Below are positions 27,619 through 35,929 of a stretch of DNA of 64,000 bases, piece by piece; the first letter of the stretch is position 1; the number at the start of each line of letters is the position of its first letter. This stretch comes from Desulfobacterales bacterium (GTDB lineage: Bacteria; Desulfobacterota; Desulfobacteria; Desulfobacterales; Desulfosalsimonadaceae). A program made the position numbers and the translations under genes. The DNA is taken from NCBI GenBank assembly GCA_034520365.1, contig JAXHNP010000006.1, positions 303,001 through 367,000 on the forward strand, read 5' to 3'. The notes beneath the pieces are model-generated. The model was not told the origin of the DNA. It did not search any database and worked only from the letters and a program-made list of their open reading frames with translations.

Positions 27619-30189
27619 TTATATCTTGACGATCTTAACACGTGTGGTGCCGTAATAGGCCGAGGCCCCGCTCAACCGGTCGTAGTCGGCCGGAATGAGG
27701 TAGTTGTTGTTGCCGCCCCGGGGTTTTTTTCCGAAGACCTTTGCCGCGATCCGGCCGTAAGCCCAGTGGCCCTGGCCGTAGCACTTGGCCACGGTGCCGG
27801 GCCGTACGCCTTCCCAGCGCTTGACCGTGCACTCGATTTCCCCGGCCGGCGAGATGATCCGGATCGCATCGCCGTCTTGCAAACCGAGGTTTTTGGCGTC
27901 AATCGGGTTGAGCTTGGCCGCATCGGCTGATGCGGTATCCCCCGGGTCCAGGTCCTTGAGTTCGTAATACCAGCCGCAGTTGGCGGTGCGCCCCTCGCGG
28001 TTGAGCCGGGACTTGTGATCCACGAAAAGCAGCGGATATTCGTCCGGCTGCCCGTGAATGAAGGGATCTTCATGGTGGGGAACAAATGCCAGCTCGCCCC
28101 GGGCCTGGTAATTGCAGACCTCCAGCACGTGATCCACATTGGTCTGGTGTTTTTCTGCATGCTTTTCCAGGGCCTTTTTCAGGGTCTGGGAGTAGAATTC
28201 GAACATCCCCGTTTCGGTTTTCATCTTGCCCCACCTGGCGCGGTACGGGTAAGGGTCCGAGTTCCAGACGCCCCGTTTTTTGAATTCCGCCCACCCGTTG
28301 ATCTTGTCGCCGCCCTTATAATGCTTCGGGTCCCAAAGGTTTCTGGTGGCCATCTTTACGGCGTATTCGGCAAATTCTTTTTCATCGGCCGGAGCCCTGC
28401 CGGTCTCAGGATCTGCAAACTGCTCCACGTGGTATCTGTGGAGCCGATCAAAGCCCCGTTCGGCCAGTTTTTTGCCGAGCAGAAAAGGGATCTCGGTCTC
28501 GTCGATCTTGTAGTCAAACGGCATGTCGATAATCGGCTGCTGGAGCACCACGTGGCGGTAGCCGTGCCCGTAAGACTTGGTGTATCCCCATTTTTCAAAC
28601 TGGTGATGGGTGTCGGGCAGCAGGATGTCTGCAAACCAGGAAAATTCTGATGCATTGGTGGTGATGTGGACCAGGAAGGGGATCTTGGAAAGCGCCTTGT
28701 CCCAACGCTGTCCGCCGGGCGCGGAGAAGTTGAAGTTGTTCATGTAAGCCACGGCCACCTTGATTTCGTTGGGGTCTTCATCGATGATGCCATCCGCGGC
28801 CCGGTTGGTGTTGACCCCGCCGCCGGATTTGCCTTTCTTGAGGCAGGGAAATTCGAGCCTTCCCCGCTGGTCGATTTTTTCGTGTTTTTTGCCCTTTCCG
28901 GCAATGTCGTCCAAATATTGATCAAAATCGGGAAAACCGCTGGTATACTCCGTGTTCGCCTTGAGCGTGCCGCCCATGTTGTCCACCCCCCCGGTCAGTC
29001 CGTTTAGGGCATGGGTGGCCATGCAGCCGTATGCGCCGCGCACCTGCATGGAGGGCCCGCCGCCGACCCAGGACATCACGTTCGGGGCGGCAGAGGCGAA
29101 CTCCACGGCCACCCGATAAATCTGGTCGGCATCCACCCCGGCCTTTTCCGCCGCCCATTGCGGGGTTTTGTCCTTTAATTCCAGGTTCCACCACCTGACC
29201 AGGCCGTGGGTATATTTTTCCGCAAAAAGTTCTTCGTCCACCTCTTTTCCGGCGGCAAACCGGTTCTGGCCGTCCTTGAAATCGCCGACAAATCCCTTGT
29301 ACCAGAGGCCTTCGGTCAAAATAATGTGCGCCATGGCCACAGCGATTGCCCCGTCGCATCCCGGTTTTACCGGAATCCATTCATCTGCCTTGGCGGCCGT
29401 TGCCGAAAGCCGCGGCTCCACGATGGCCACCTTGGCCCGATCCAGGGCATTGCCCCAGGCCTTGGAATAATAGGATACCTGGCGGTTGGCAGCCAGGGGA
29501 TCGGCGCCCCAGAGCAGGATATATCGCGTGTTTTCCACGTCGTACTGCCGGTAGGCCCACAAGCCTTCTGTATAATAGGGGCCGAACTTTTCGCCTTCCG
29601 CACAAATGGTGCTGTGGGAGATATTGTTGGGCGAGCCGATGATCTTGGTCATCGAATCATAGAGAATGTCGCGCATGTAGGTGTAGCGGCCGCGCATGAG
29701 CATGTACTTGTGGGTCTCGTTGTTTTTGCGCAGTTCCATGATCCGGTCGGCGATCGTGTTCAGGGCTTCGTCCCAGGTGATCGGCACAAATTTCGGGTCC
29801 TGGTCGCGGCCCTTTTCCGGATTGGTTCTTTTCATGGGCACCTTGATCCGGTCCGGATCGTAGACCTGCTGCAGTCCCAGATGCGTTCTGGGACAGCTGG
29901 CCCCCATGTTGACCTTGGAATGGGGGTTGCCCCTGACCTTTACGGCCCTGCCGTCCACGACATAGACCTGCTTGGCGCACCAGGAGGTGCATCCCTGGCA
30001 ATTGGCCGGTTTCCATTCTCCGGCTCCGTTTTGCGGGGCTGCAGTGGCGTTTTTTACCGGCGTCAACGCCGTCAGGCTCAGCCCGGAGCCCAGCACTGCG
30101 CCCGCAGCCAGCGAGGACTTGACAAAAGTCCTGCGGTCCATCCGCAGGCCCGAACCATTGCTGTTGCTCATGGAATCGTCTTTTTTCAT
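27619..30189 (-). CDS. arrA: Respiratory arsenate reductase catalytic subunit (ArrA)
   Basis: An 856-residue molybdopterin oxidoreductase. It has a twin-arginine leader (DRRTFVKSS), the Fe-S motif CQGCTSWC followed about 27 residues later by the fourth Cys in GASCPRTH, and ISHSTICAEGEKFGP with the likely Mo-ligand Cys. FVGDF and TPQWA correspond to conserved ArrA segments, as do RGRYTYM and RQYDVENTRYILLWGADPL. It would reduce arsenate to arsenite in the periplasm for respiration. The start at 30189 follows AGGTGGG. Polysulfide or thiosulfate reductase is the alternative, but the motifs and the surrounding ars genes favour ArrA. Confidence 0.8.
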   Translation of the reverse strand: MKKDDSMSNSNGSGLRMDRRTFVKSSLAAGAVLGSGLSLTALTPVKNATAAPQNGAGEWKPANCQGCTSWCAKQVYVVDGRAVKVRGNPHSKVNMGASCPRTHLGLQQVYDPDRIKVPMKRTNPEKGRDQDPKFVPITWDEALNTIADRIMELRKNNETHKYMLMRGRYTYMRDILYDSMTKIIGSPNNISHSTICAEGEKFGPYYTEGLWAYRQYDVENTRYILLWGADPLAANRQVSYYSKAWGNALDRAKVAIVEPRLSATAAKADEWIPVKPGCDGAIAVAMAHIILTEGLWYKGFVGDFKDGQNRFAAGKEVDEELFAEKYTHGLVRWWNLELKDKTPQWAAEKAGVDADQIYRVAVEFASAAPNVMSWVGGGPSMQVRGAYGCMATHALNGLTGGVDNMGGTLKANTEYTSGFPDFDQYLDDIAGKGKKHEKIDQRGRLEFPCLKKGKSGGGVNTNRAADGIIDEDPNEIKVAVAYMNNFNFSAPGGQRWDKALSKIPFLVHITTNASEFSWFADILLPDTHHQFEKWGYTKSYGHGYRHVVLQQPIIDMPFDYKIDETEIPFLLGKKLAERGFDRLHRYHVEQFADPETGRAPADEKEFAEYAVKMATRNLWDPKHYKGGDKINGWAEFKKRGVWNSDPYPYRARWGKMKTETGMFEFYSQTLKKALEKHAEKHQTNVDHVLEVCNYQARGELAFVPHHEDPFIHGQPDEYPLLFVDHKSRLNREGRTANCGWYYELKDLDPGDTASADAAKLNPIDAKNLGLQDGDAIRIISPAGEIECTVKRWEGVRPGTVAKCYGQGHWAYGRIAAKVFGKKPRGGNNNYLIPADYDRLSGASAYYGTTRVKIVKI

Positions 30190-30367
30190 AATCCCACCTG
30201 TTTTTTCGTAATGATGTGAATCCACCCGGCACGTACTATATATTTTTTAAGGTAATCGTCTCGACAATAGATGCAAAAAATTAATTTACGGCAATGATAG
30301 CCCTGAAACCAAAAGCCGGCTGCAGCGTCTGCATAGAATCGCGATAAATTTGACCCGAAAAAATCTT

Positions 30368-30385
30368 TTCGTACTTTGGCGAAAT
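30368..30385. promoter_or_regulatory. ArsR-type operator in the arrA/arsR intergenic region
   Basis: TTCGTACTTTGGCGAAAT, pattern TTCG-N8-CGAA, shared with 31332 and 35793. It lies just downstream of the arrA -10 on the minus strand. Confidence 0.65.
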
Positions 30386-30393
30386 GTGATATT

Positions 30394-30422
30394 ATTATGA
30401 TATAGTGATCAACCCCTGTCAA
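30394..30422 (-). promoter_or_regulatory. arrA promoter
   Basis: Read on the minus strand: TTGACA, 17 bp, CATAAT. The ArsR-type operator begins 8 bp after the -10. Confidence 0.55.
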
Positions 30423-30439
30423 GATGAAAGGTCAATGTT

Positions 30440-31258
30440 TTGGAATCGAATAAAAATACCGAAAAAATAACCGCGGCCGGCATCAGCGAACTGGCCAAAG
30501 CACTGTCCGAGCCGATCCGGGTTCGCATGCTCATATGCCTTCAGGGGGGTCCGCTGAGCCTGCACCATTTTATTGAAATTTTTAAAATGGCGCCTTCCAC
30601 CCTGTCCAAGCACCTGCATATCCTGGAAAGCGCCGGCCTGCTGGCGGCCGTCCGGTATGGAAGATGGCGTCTTTACCGGTGGCCGGGGCGGAATGCAGAT
30701 CCGGCGGTCCGGCCTTTGCTTGCATGGCTGAGGCAAGTGGTGCTGGAGGATTCGGTGCTGGAAACCGATGCCGCCAGAAGGGCCGTGGCGGTACAATCAA
30801 CCCCTGTGCCCGCGGCAAAAGAAGAACCGGTGCGGGTATTGTTTCTGTGTTCCGGCAATTCCTGCCGCAGCCAGATGGCCGAAGCCCTGCTTCGCAAAAG
30901 GGGCGGTTCGGCTTACGAGGTCTGTAGCGCCGGGGTCGCGCCCCGGCAGATCCCCCCTCTGACCGTTACGGTCATGGATGAAATCGGCATCGACATCCGG
31001 GGCCAGAAACCCAAAAGCGTGATGGAATATATCGGCACCACCTATTTCGACTATCTGATCACGGTATGTTCCCTGGCAGAAGAACACACCCCGGTATTTC
31101 CCGGGGTCAGCCGCCGGCTGCACTGGCCCGTGCCCGATCCCGCAGAAGCCGAAGGTTCGGAAGAGGAGAAAAAACAGGTTTTCAGGCAGGTCCGGGATAT
31201 GCTGGATGAAAAGATCCGTGACTGGCTCGGTCAACAGGGCACCGGCAAGGGCCTGTGA
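30440..31258 (+). CDS. ArsR repressor fused to a low-molecular-weight-phosphatase-type ArsC
   Basis: A 272-residue fusion. Residues about 10-105 are an ArsR winged helix (APSTLSKHLHILESAGLL). Residues about 130-262 are a low-molecular-weight tyrosine-phosphatase fold with the P-loop CSGNSCRS (Cys137) and the DPAEAEGSEEEK motif found in ArsC-like proteins. The usual N-terminal As-binding Cys motif of classical ArsR is not evident. The start is TTG with AAAGG upstream. It is divergent from arrA across a shared operator, so it probably senses arsenite (or its own redox state) and controls the island. Confidence 0.85.
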   Translation: MESNKNTEKITAAGISELAKALSEPIRVRMLICLQGGPLSLHHFIEIFKMAPSTLSKHLHILESAGLLAAVRYGRWRLYRWPGRNADPAVRPLLAWLRQVVLEDSVLETDAARRAVAVQSTPVPAAKEEPVRVLFLCSGNSCRSQMAEALLRKRGGSAYEVCSAGVAPRQIPPLTVTVMDEIGIDIRGQKPKSVMEYIGTTYFDYLITVCSLAEEHTPVFPGVSRRLHWPVPDPAEAEGSEEEKKQVFRQVRDMLDEKIRDWLGQQGTGKGL

Positions 31259-31326
31259 AAACCGGTGATGTGAAAAAACGCTTGTTTTTATCTTCGGAAA
31301 AAAACAGAATGTGTGGAAATGAAAAC

Positions 31327-31354
31327 TTGACTTCGTAGTTTCGCGAAATACATT
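31327..31354 (+). promoter_or_regulatory. Promoter with ArsR-type operator in its spacer
   Basis: TTGACT, 16 bp, TACATT, with TTCGTAGTTTCGCGAAAT (31332-31349) in the spacer. It would control the porin gene at 31700. Confidence 0.65.
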
Positions 31355-31451
31355 AATTGACCATGAAGAAGAATGAATGCTTACAAGCAGAATCAACCAA
31401 TCGAACGGATGGGTCCCTGTTTTGTATGGAAGGGGCAGACCGCGGGTTTTT

Positions 31452-31476
31452 CCCTGGCCGGCGGAATCGGCCAGGG
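31452..31476 (+). terminator. Hairpin in the leader between arsRC and the porin gene
   Basis: CCCTGGCCG and CGGCCAGGG form a perfect 9-bp stem with a 7-nt loop. No T-run follows, so it may be a leader structure rather than an intrinsic terminator. Confidence 0.35.
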
Positions 31477-31516
31477 GGAGGGCTGGTTCCGCCGGCATCT
31501 CATCGATCCACGCCCC

Positions 31517-31611
31517 CTGCTGCGCCGGCACCATCTGATTGCCTGAATTATGAAGCGATAGTTGCCGGGCCCCGCGCTGATGATTAAAGATATAAAAAGA
31601 ACGCCTGCGGG
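31517..31611. repeat. 95-bp intergenic repeat, copy 1
   Basis: About 88 percent alike by eye to 33152-33246. Each copy lies upstream of a gene (porin; SQR-like flavoprotein). In this copy GGCCCCGC and GCGGGGCC, the latter just past the repeat end, can pair across about 30 nt. It could be a mobile repeat or a structured RNA leader. Confidence 0.6.
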
Positions 31612-31699
31612 GCCCCATCATAGTCAAGTGACATTGGGAGACTTAGCAGATAGTGAAAGTTCAAATTCAAATTCAAGTCAAAAAGGAGGAGAAAGGCAA

Positions 31700-33019
31700 A
31701 TGAAACGTTTTAATCCGTTTGGAGGGTCATTGAGCCGGAAAGCGGCGGTTGTACTGTCGGTTCTCGCATGTGTTTTCGCATTTGCTGCGGCGCCCGCTGC
31801 GGCGGAGAAAAACACCACAGAGGAGATTCTGGATATCTTAAAACAGCAGAACCAGATTTCGGATTCCAAGTATGAAGAGCTCAAAAGCAACCTCCACAGT
31901 GAAAAAAGCAGCTATGATGTGAACTTCGGCGGGCGAATCATGGTTGACTGGGCAAACATCAGTGCCGATAACAGCTTCGATAATGACCTGGGCGGCGGCC
32001 TGGACGGAGACGGCGTGGAATTCCGGCGCGCCCGTCTTTTTGCCTCAGGTTCATTCGAAAACAATGCTTTTTTTAAAGCGCAATACGATTTTGCCGGCGG
32101 AGACGCCGACTTTAAGGACATGTACATCGGCATGAAAAAGGTTCCGGCCATAGGAAACATAAAGATCGGTCATTTCAAGGAGCCGTTTTCTCTGGAAGAA
32201 CAGACCAGCAGCAAGTACATCACCTTCATGGAGCGGGCTCTGCCCAATGTTTTTTCCCCGGGCAGAAACACCGGTATCATGGCATATGACTCCGCTCTGG
32301 GAAAACGCATGTCCTGGGCCATAGGCGCGTTTTATGACGCCGACGGCTTCGGGGAAAGCTTCAATGATCATACGGACATCAATGTTACCGCCAGGGTCAC
32401 CGGGGCGCCGGTTTACGCTGAGGACGGGAAAAAGGCCGTGCACCTGGGCATTTCCTACACCCGGCAGTTCCGGGATGAAGACGAAACAACGCTTAATTAC
32501 AGGCAGCGGCCGGAAGCGCATATAACCGGCGTGCGCCTGGCTGAAACCGGCGACTTTGGTTTTGACGACGCGGATATCATGAATCTGGAGGCGGCCACGG
32601 TCATGGGACCGTTTTCTGTGCAAGGCGAATACATGCAGAGCTTTGTGGGCTCGGACGCGGCATCTGATCCAAGCTTCAGCGGCTATTATGTGTACGGCAG
32701 CTATTTTCTCACAGGCGAAAGCCGCAATTACAAGCCCGGTTCAGGATCTTTCGGCAGGGTTAAGCCAGACAGGGACTTTAATTTCCATAAGCCGGGAGCG
32801 GGTGCATGGGAGCTCGGCGTGCGCTACTCAAGCCTGGACTTAAACGATGAGGCAATTGGGGGCGGCGAATTAAGCGATTTGACGTTAGGGGTCAACTGGC
32901 ATCTTAATCCCTACGTTCGCACGATGCTCAATTACGTGTATGCAGATCTCGAAGACCGCGCCGGCGTGGATGATGACAGCGCCAACATTGTTCAGGCCCG
33001 GTTCCAGGTTGATTTTTAA
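31700..33019 (+). CDS. OprO/OprP-type anion-selective porin
   Basis: A 439-residue outer-membrane protein with a signal peptide (about 1-34), a short N-terminal coiled coil (EEILDILKQQNQISDSKYEEL) and a barrel of the phosphate/polyphosphate-selective family ending ARFQVDF. AAAGGAGG precedes the ATG. In an arsenic island such a porin may admit arsenate or phosphate to the periplasm for ArrA and Pst; it is driven from an operator-bearing promoter and closed by a strong terminator. A gutted paralogue lies at 24765. Confidence 0.85.
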   Translation: MKRFNPFGGSLSRKAAVVLSVLACVFAFAAAPAAAEKNTTEEILDILKQQNQISDSKYEELKSNLHSEKSSYDVNFGGRIMVDWANISADNSFDNDLGGGLDGDGVEFRRARLFASGSFENNAFFKAQYDFAGGDADFKDMYIGMKKVPAIGNIKIGHFKEPFSLEEQTSSKYITFMERALPNVFSPGRNTGIMAYDSALGKRMSWAIGAFYDADGFGESFNDHTDINVTARVTGAPVYAEDGKKAVHLGISYTRQFRDEDETTLNYRQRPEAHITGVRLAETGDFGFDDADIMNLEAATVMGPFSVQGEYMQSFVGSDAASDPSFSGYYVYGSYFLTGESRNYKPGSGSFGRVKPDRDFNFHKPGAGAWELGVRYSSLDLNDEAIGGGELSDLTLGVNWHLNPYVRTMLNYVYADLEDRAGVDDDSANIVQARFQVDF

Positions 33020-33046
33020 CAGCTGCAGAAAAAACCTGAAGCAATA

Positions 33047-33078
33047 AAAAAAGAGCCCGCATGCGGGCTCTTTTTTTA
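33047..33078 (+). terminator. Rho-independent terminator after the porin gene
   Basis: AAGAGCCCGC and GCGGGCTCTT form a perfect GC-rich stem, preceded by A and followed by a run of T. Confidence 0.9.
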
Positions 33079-33151
33079 TTGAAGCCATTGTCTTTTTGAG
33101 GCGCTTTACAGGAAAGGCGCCGAACCGGTCCGGTGGCCCTGCAAGGCCTCT

Positions 33152-33246
33152 CTGCTGCGCCGGCACCATCTGATTGCCTGAATCATGAAGTGATAGTTGC
33201 ATGGCCCCGCGCTGATGATTAAAGGTATAAAAAGAATGCCTGCGGG
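33152..33246. repeat. 95-bp intergenic repeat, copy 2
   Basis: Partner of 31517-31611; CGCTGATGATTAAAGGTATA is the best-conserved part. It ends 53 bp before the SQR-like start codon. Confidence 0.6.
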
Positions 33247-33299
33247 AGACCATCCCCGCCAGGGGCTTAACATTGAATCCAAACAAGTTTGGAGGACCC

Positions 33300-34541
33300 A
33301 TGCGAAATATCGTCATTCTGGGGGCCGGAGCCGGCGGGACCATTGTGGCCAACCAGCTCAGACGCGAGCTTGATGACAGCGATTTCCAAATCACCATCAT
33401 CGACAAAGACGAGCAGCACCACTACCAGGCCGGGTACTTGTTCATTCCTTTCGGAATTTATTCCAAACAGGATGTTTTGCGGCCCAAGCGCGAATTTATT
33501 CCCAAAGACGTGGACTTTGTTGTGGACCGGGTGACGGGGGTTGAGCCGGACAAGCGGCAGGTGGTCACTGAAAAAAGCCGGTATAACTACGACTGGCTGG
33601 TTGTCAGCACCGGGTGCCGGATCGCCCCGGAAGAAGTCGACGGCCTGATGGAGACCTGGCAGGAAACCGCCTTTGACTACTACACCCTGCAAGGCGCCCT
33701 TAACCTGCGCAGAAAGCTTAAGTATTTCGAATCCGGCAAATTGGTGGTAAACATTGCCGACACCCCTTTTAAATGCCCCATCGCCCCCATCGAGTTCGTG
33801 TTTATGGCCGATGCGTTTTTTACCCGAAACGGGGTCAGAGACCGGGTGGAGATTGAACTGGTAACACCTTTGGACGGCATTTTCACCAAACCGGCGGCTA
33901 CCCGAGAGTTGACGCGCATGGCGGAGAAAAAAAACATCCAACTGCGAACCCAGTTCACCCTTTCCGAAGTCAACGGGCAAAGCAAGACCATTGTTTCAGC
34001 CTCGGGAGAGGAGGTGGGCTATGACCTTCTGGTTTCCATCCCCCCCAACATGGGCGACAATTCGCTGATTGATTCCGGGGTGGCCGATCCCATGGGCTTT
34101 ATGAGAACCGACCGGCACACGCTTAAGTCCCAGGATTTCGACCGGATCTATGTTCTGGGCGATGTGACCAATGTCCCCACTTCCAAAGCCGGGTCTGTGG
34201 CCCATTATGAGTCTTACACCGTGACGGAAAACATCCTGCGCGAAATCGAGGGATACCCGCCCAAAAGCACTTTTGACGGCCATGCCACCTGCTTTCTGGC
34301 CTCCGGTTATGAAAAAGCCACTCTGCTTGATTTCAACTACACGGTGGAGCCGTTGCCGGGAAAATTCCCCTTTCCGGGCCTGGGCCCTTTTAACCTGCTC
34401 AGCGAAAGTCTGGCCAACTATTGGGGCAAGATGCTTTTCCGGTGGGTTTACTGGAACCTGATGATGCCGGGCAATGAACTGCCCCTGGAGCCGCAGATGA
34501 ACCTGGCCGGCAAGGTCCGCCCCTATATCCCGGCTGCTTAA
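33300..34541 (+). CDS. Sulfide:quinone oxidoreductase-like flavoprotein
   Basis: A 413-residue FAD protein: GAGAGGTIVA dinucleotide fold, ATGG/VVSTGCR-type strand, and a Cys in PFKCPIAPIE at the position of the first catalytic Cys of SQR. The other usual cysteines are not obvious, so activity on sulfide is uncertain. The C-terminal part is amphipathic and could bind the membrane. TTTGGAGG precedes the ATG. It is followed by a DUF1641 gene, a pairing common for type III-like SQR homologues. Confidence 0.8.
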   Translation: MRNIVILGAGAGGTIVANQLRRELDDSDFQITIIDKDEQHHYQAGYLFIPFGIYSKQDVLRPKREFIPKDVDFVVDRVTGVEPDKRQVVTEKSRYNYDWLVVSTGCRIAPEEVDGLMETWQETAFDYYTLQGALNLRRKLKYFESGKLVVNIADTPFKCPIAPIEFVFMADAFFTRNGVRDRVEIELVTPLDGIFTKPAATRELTRMAEKKNIQLRTQFTLSEVNGQSKTIVSASGEEVGYDLLVSIPPNMGDNSLIDSGVADPMGFMRTDRHTLKSQDFDRIYVLGDVTNVPTSKAGSVAHYESYTVTENILREIEGYPPKSTFDGHATCFLASGYEKATLLDFNYTVEPLPGKFPFPGLGPFNLLSESLANYWGKMLFRWVYWNLMMPGNELPLEPQMNLAGKVRPYIPAA

Positions 34542-34552
34542 AGGAGATTTCG

Positions 34553-35236
34553 ATGTCGAGCATGGAAGATATTGAAGCGCGCCTCCAGCGCATCGAAGAG
34601 ATGCTTGTGCCCCTGAGCCGGTCGGCTGAGGCCGCCAATGAACTCAAACGCGACCTGGAGCCGAGGGTCAACGAGGCGGTCAGGGCCGTTATCATCGAGC
34701 TGGCCGAGGTCGAACCGGATTTTCAGATAGAAGATCTGCTGTTTTTGTTAAAAAAGATGGCCAGAAGCACCCGGCATCTCACCGATGCCCTGGATCTGCT
34801 CAACAAGGGTATTGACCTTCTGGATGTGAGCGAGCCCCTGCTGCGCGACAGCGTGCCCCAGTTCATTGAAAGCCTGGACCGCATGGAAAGAAACGGGGTC
34901 TTTGCCCTTGGACAAAGCCTTCTGGATGTCATGGAAGAATTTTCAAAAAATCACAGCCGCCAGGACATCGACAGGCTGCAAAAGACCATTCTGGGGCTGA
35001 TGCAGGCGGGCGTGAAGCTCTCAGGCGATCGCAGCCTGGAAAACCTTGACCGGCTGGCCGAAGTGCCGGACCTGCTGGATCTGGACCGGGTGGCAAAAGC
35101 CGGGATTTTGGATATGCTCAAAGCCCTGCGCGAAGACCGGGTCAGGCGCGGAATGGGAGTGCTGCTCAATCTGCTGCGGGCGCTGGGCGAATCGTTACAG
35201 GCGGATCAGCCGGGAAAAGCTTTCCGATCATCCTGA
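34553..35236 (+). CDS. DUF1641 protein
   Basis: A 227-residue helical protein. The C-terminal half has the DUF1641 pattern (ILDMLKALREDRVRRGMGVLLNLLRALG). The function is unknown, but such genes usually sit beside SQR-like flavoproteins, as here with an 11-bp gap. It may be a membrane adaptor of that flavoprotein. Confidence 0.75.
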   Translation: MSSMEDIEARLQRIEEMLVPLSRSAEAANELKRDLEPRVNEAVRAVIIELAEVEPDFQIEDLLFLLKKMARSTRHLTDALDLLNKGIDLLDVSEPLLRDSVPQFIESLDRMERNGVFALGQSLLDVMEEFSKNHSRQDIDRLQKTILGLMQAGVKLSGDRSLENLDRLAEVPDLLDLDRVAKAGILDMLKALREDRVRRGMGVLLNLLRALGESLQADQPGKAFRSS

Positions 35237-35265
35237 TGCCCGGCATGGGTAAGGCCTGCCCGGTA

Positions 35266-35712
35266 TCACTCTGAAACCTGCTGCTCCAGCCACTGCTTGA
35301 TCAAATCCCGGATTTCCCGGACCCTGGCCAATTTTTCTTCTTCAGAGCCCTCAACCTTCGCGGGATCGGGGAAAGGATGGTGCAGACGTCTGGCAATTCC
35401 GGGATATATAGGGCAGTCGCTTTCCGAATCATCGCATACCGTGATCACGTGGGTGTAGATCCGCCCCTGCTTAAACAATTCAAATACGCTTTGGGGCTTT
35501 TTTCCGGACAGGTCAATTCCTTGTTCCTGCATCACAGTCGCTACAAGCGGGTTGACCGCCGAAGCCGGTGAAAAGCCCGCACTTTCCACAGCCAGTTTGC
35601 CGCCTGTCATCTTTTTGAGCAGCGCCTCTGCAATCTGGCTGCGCCCGGCATTGTGCCGGCAGATAAAAAGCACCCGGCTGTTTTCGTCCATTTCGGCATT
35701 TTCTGTTTTCAT
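35266..35712 (-). CDS. arsC: Arsenate reductase ArsC (low-molecular-weight phosphatase type)
   Basis: A 148-residue protein with the P-loop CRHNAGRSQIAEAL, SAGFSPAS, and C-terminal DCPIYPG and DPAKVEGSEEEK. Thioredoxin-linked ArsC enzymes of this fold reduce cytoplasmic arsenate to arsenite. It is a stand-alone gene on the minus strand between the DUF1641 gene and the pst operon. It is the second of three ArsC domains in the island. Confidence 0.85.
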   Translation of the reverse strand: MKTENAEMDENSRVLFICRHNAGRSQIAEALLKKMTGGKLAVESAGFSPASAVNPLVATVMQEQGIDLSGKKPQSVFELFKQGRIYTHVITVCDDSESDCPIYPGIARRLHHPFPDPAKVEGSEEEKLARVREIRDLIKQWLEQQVSE

Positions 35713-35787
35713 GTTTGGGTTATCCTTCTTATTTTAGTTGCAGTTGCCACTTTGAACTGTTGTCACACAAATGTAACCGGAAAATTA

Positions 35788-35815
35788 TTGACTTCGTAGT
35801 TTCGCGAAATATAAT
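35788..35815 (+). promoter_or_regulatory. pst promoter with ArsR-type operator in its spacer
   Basis: TTGACT, 16 bp, TATAAT. The spacer contains TTCGTAGTTTCGCGAAAT (35793-35810), identical to the operator at 31332. Confidence 0.75.
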
Positions 35816-35929
35816 AAAGTCAAACACAGCGTAAAAAAAGTTTTTACCGCTGTCAACGAAAATCGCCTGCGGTTCGGGAATCGACCGCAGAGCCAATCCC
35901 GAACAAAAACAAAAAAGGAGATTGCGCAC

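Noticed and set aside
27094-27930. Long plus-strand open frame opposite arrA/arrB
   Set aside because: High-GC antisense shadow that spans two genes; no ribosome-binding site or recognisable motif.
27619-30189. Thiosulfate or polysulfide reductase (PhsA/PsrA) instead of ArrA
   Set aside because: Cannot be excluded, but ArrA-type segments (RGRYTYM, FVGDF, TPQWA), the arrABCD order and the ars/pst surroundings fit arsenate reductase better.
29206-30219. Long plus-strand open frame of 337 codons opposite arrA
   Set aside because: Antisense of ArrA; the ArrA frame has strong family motifs and the antisense translation does not.
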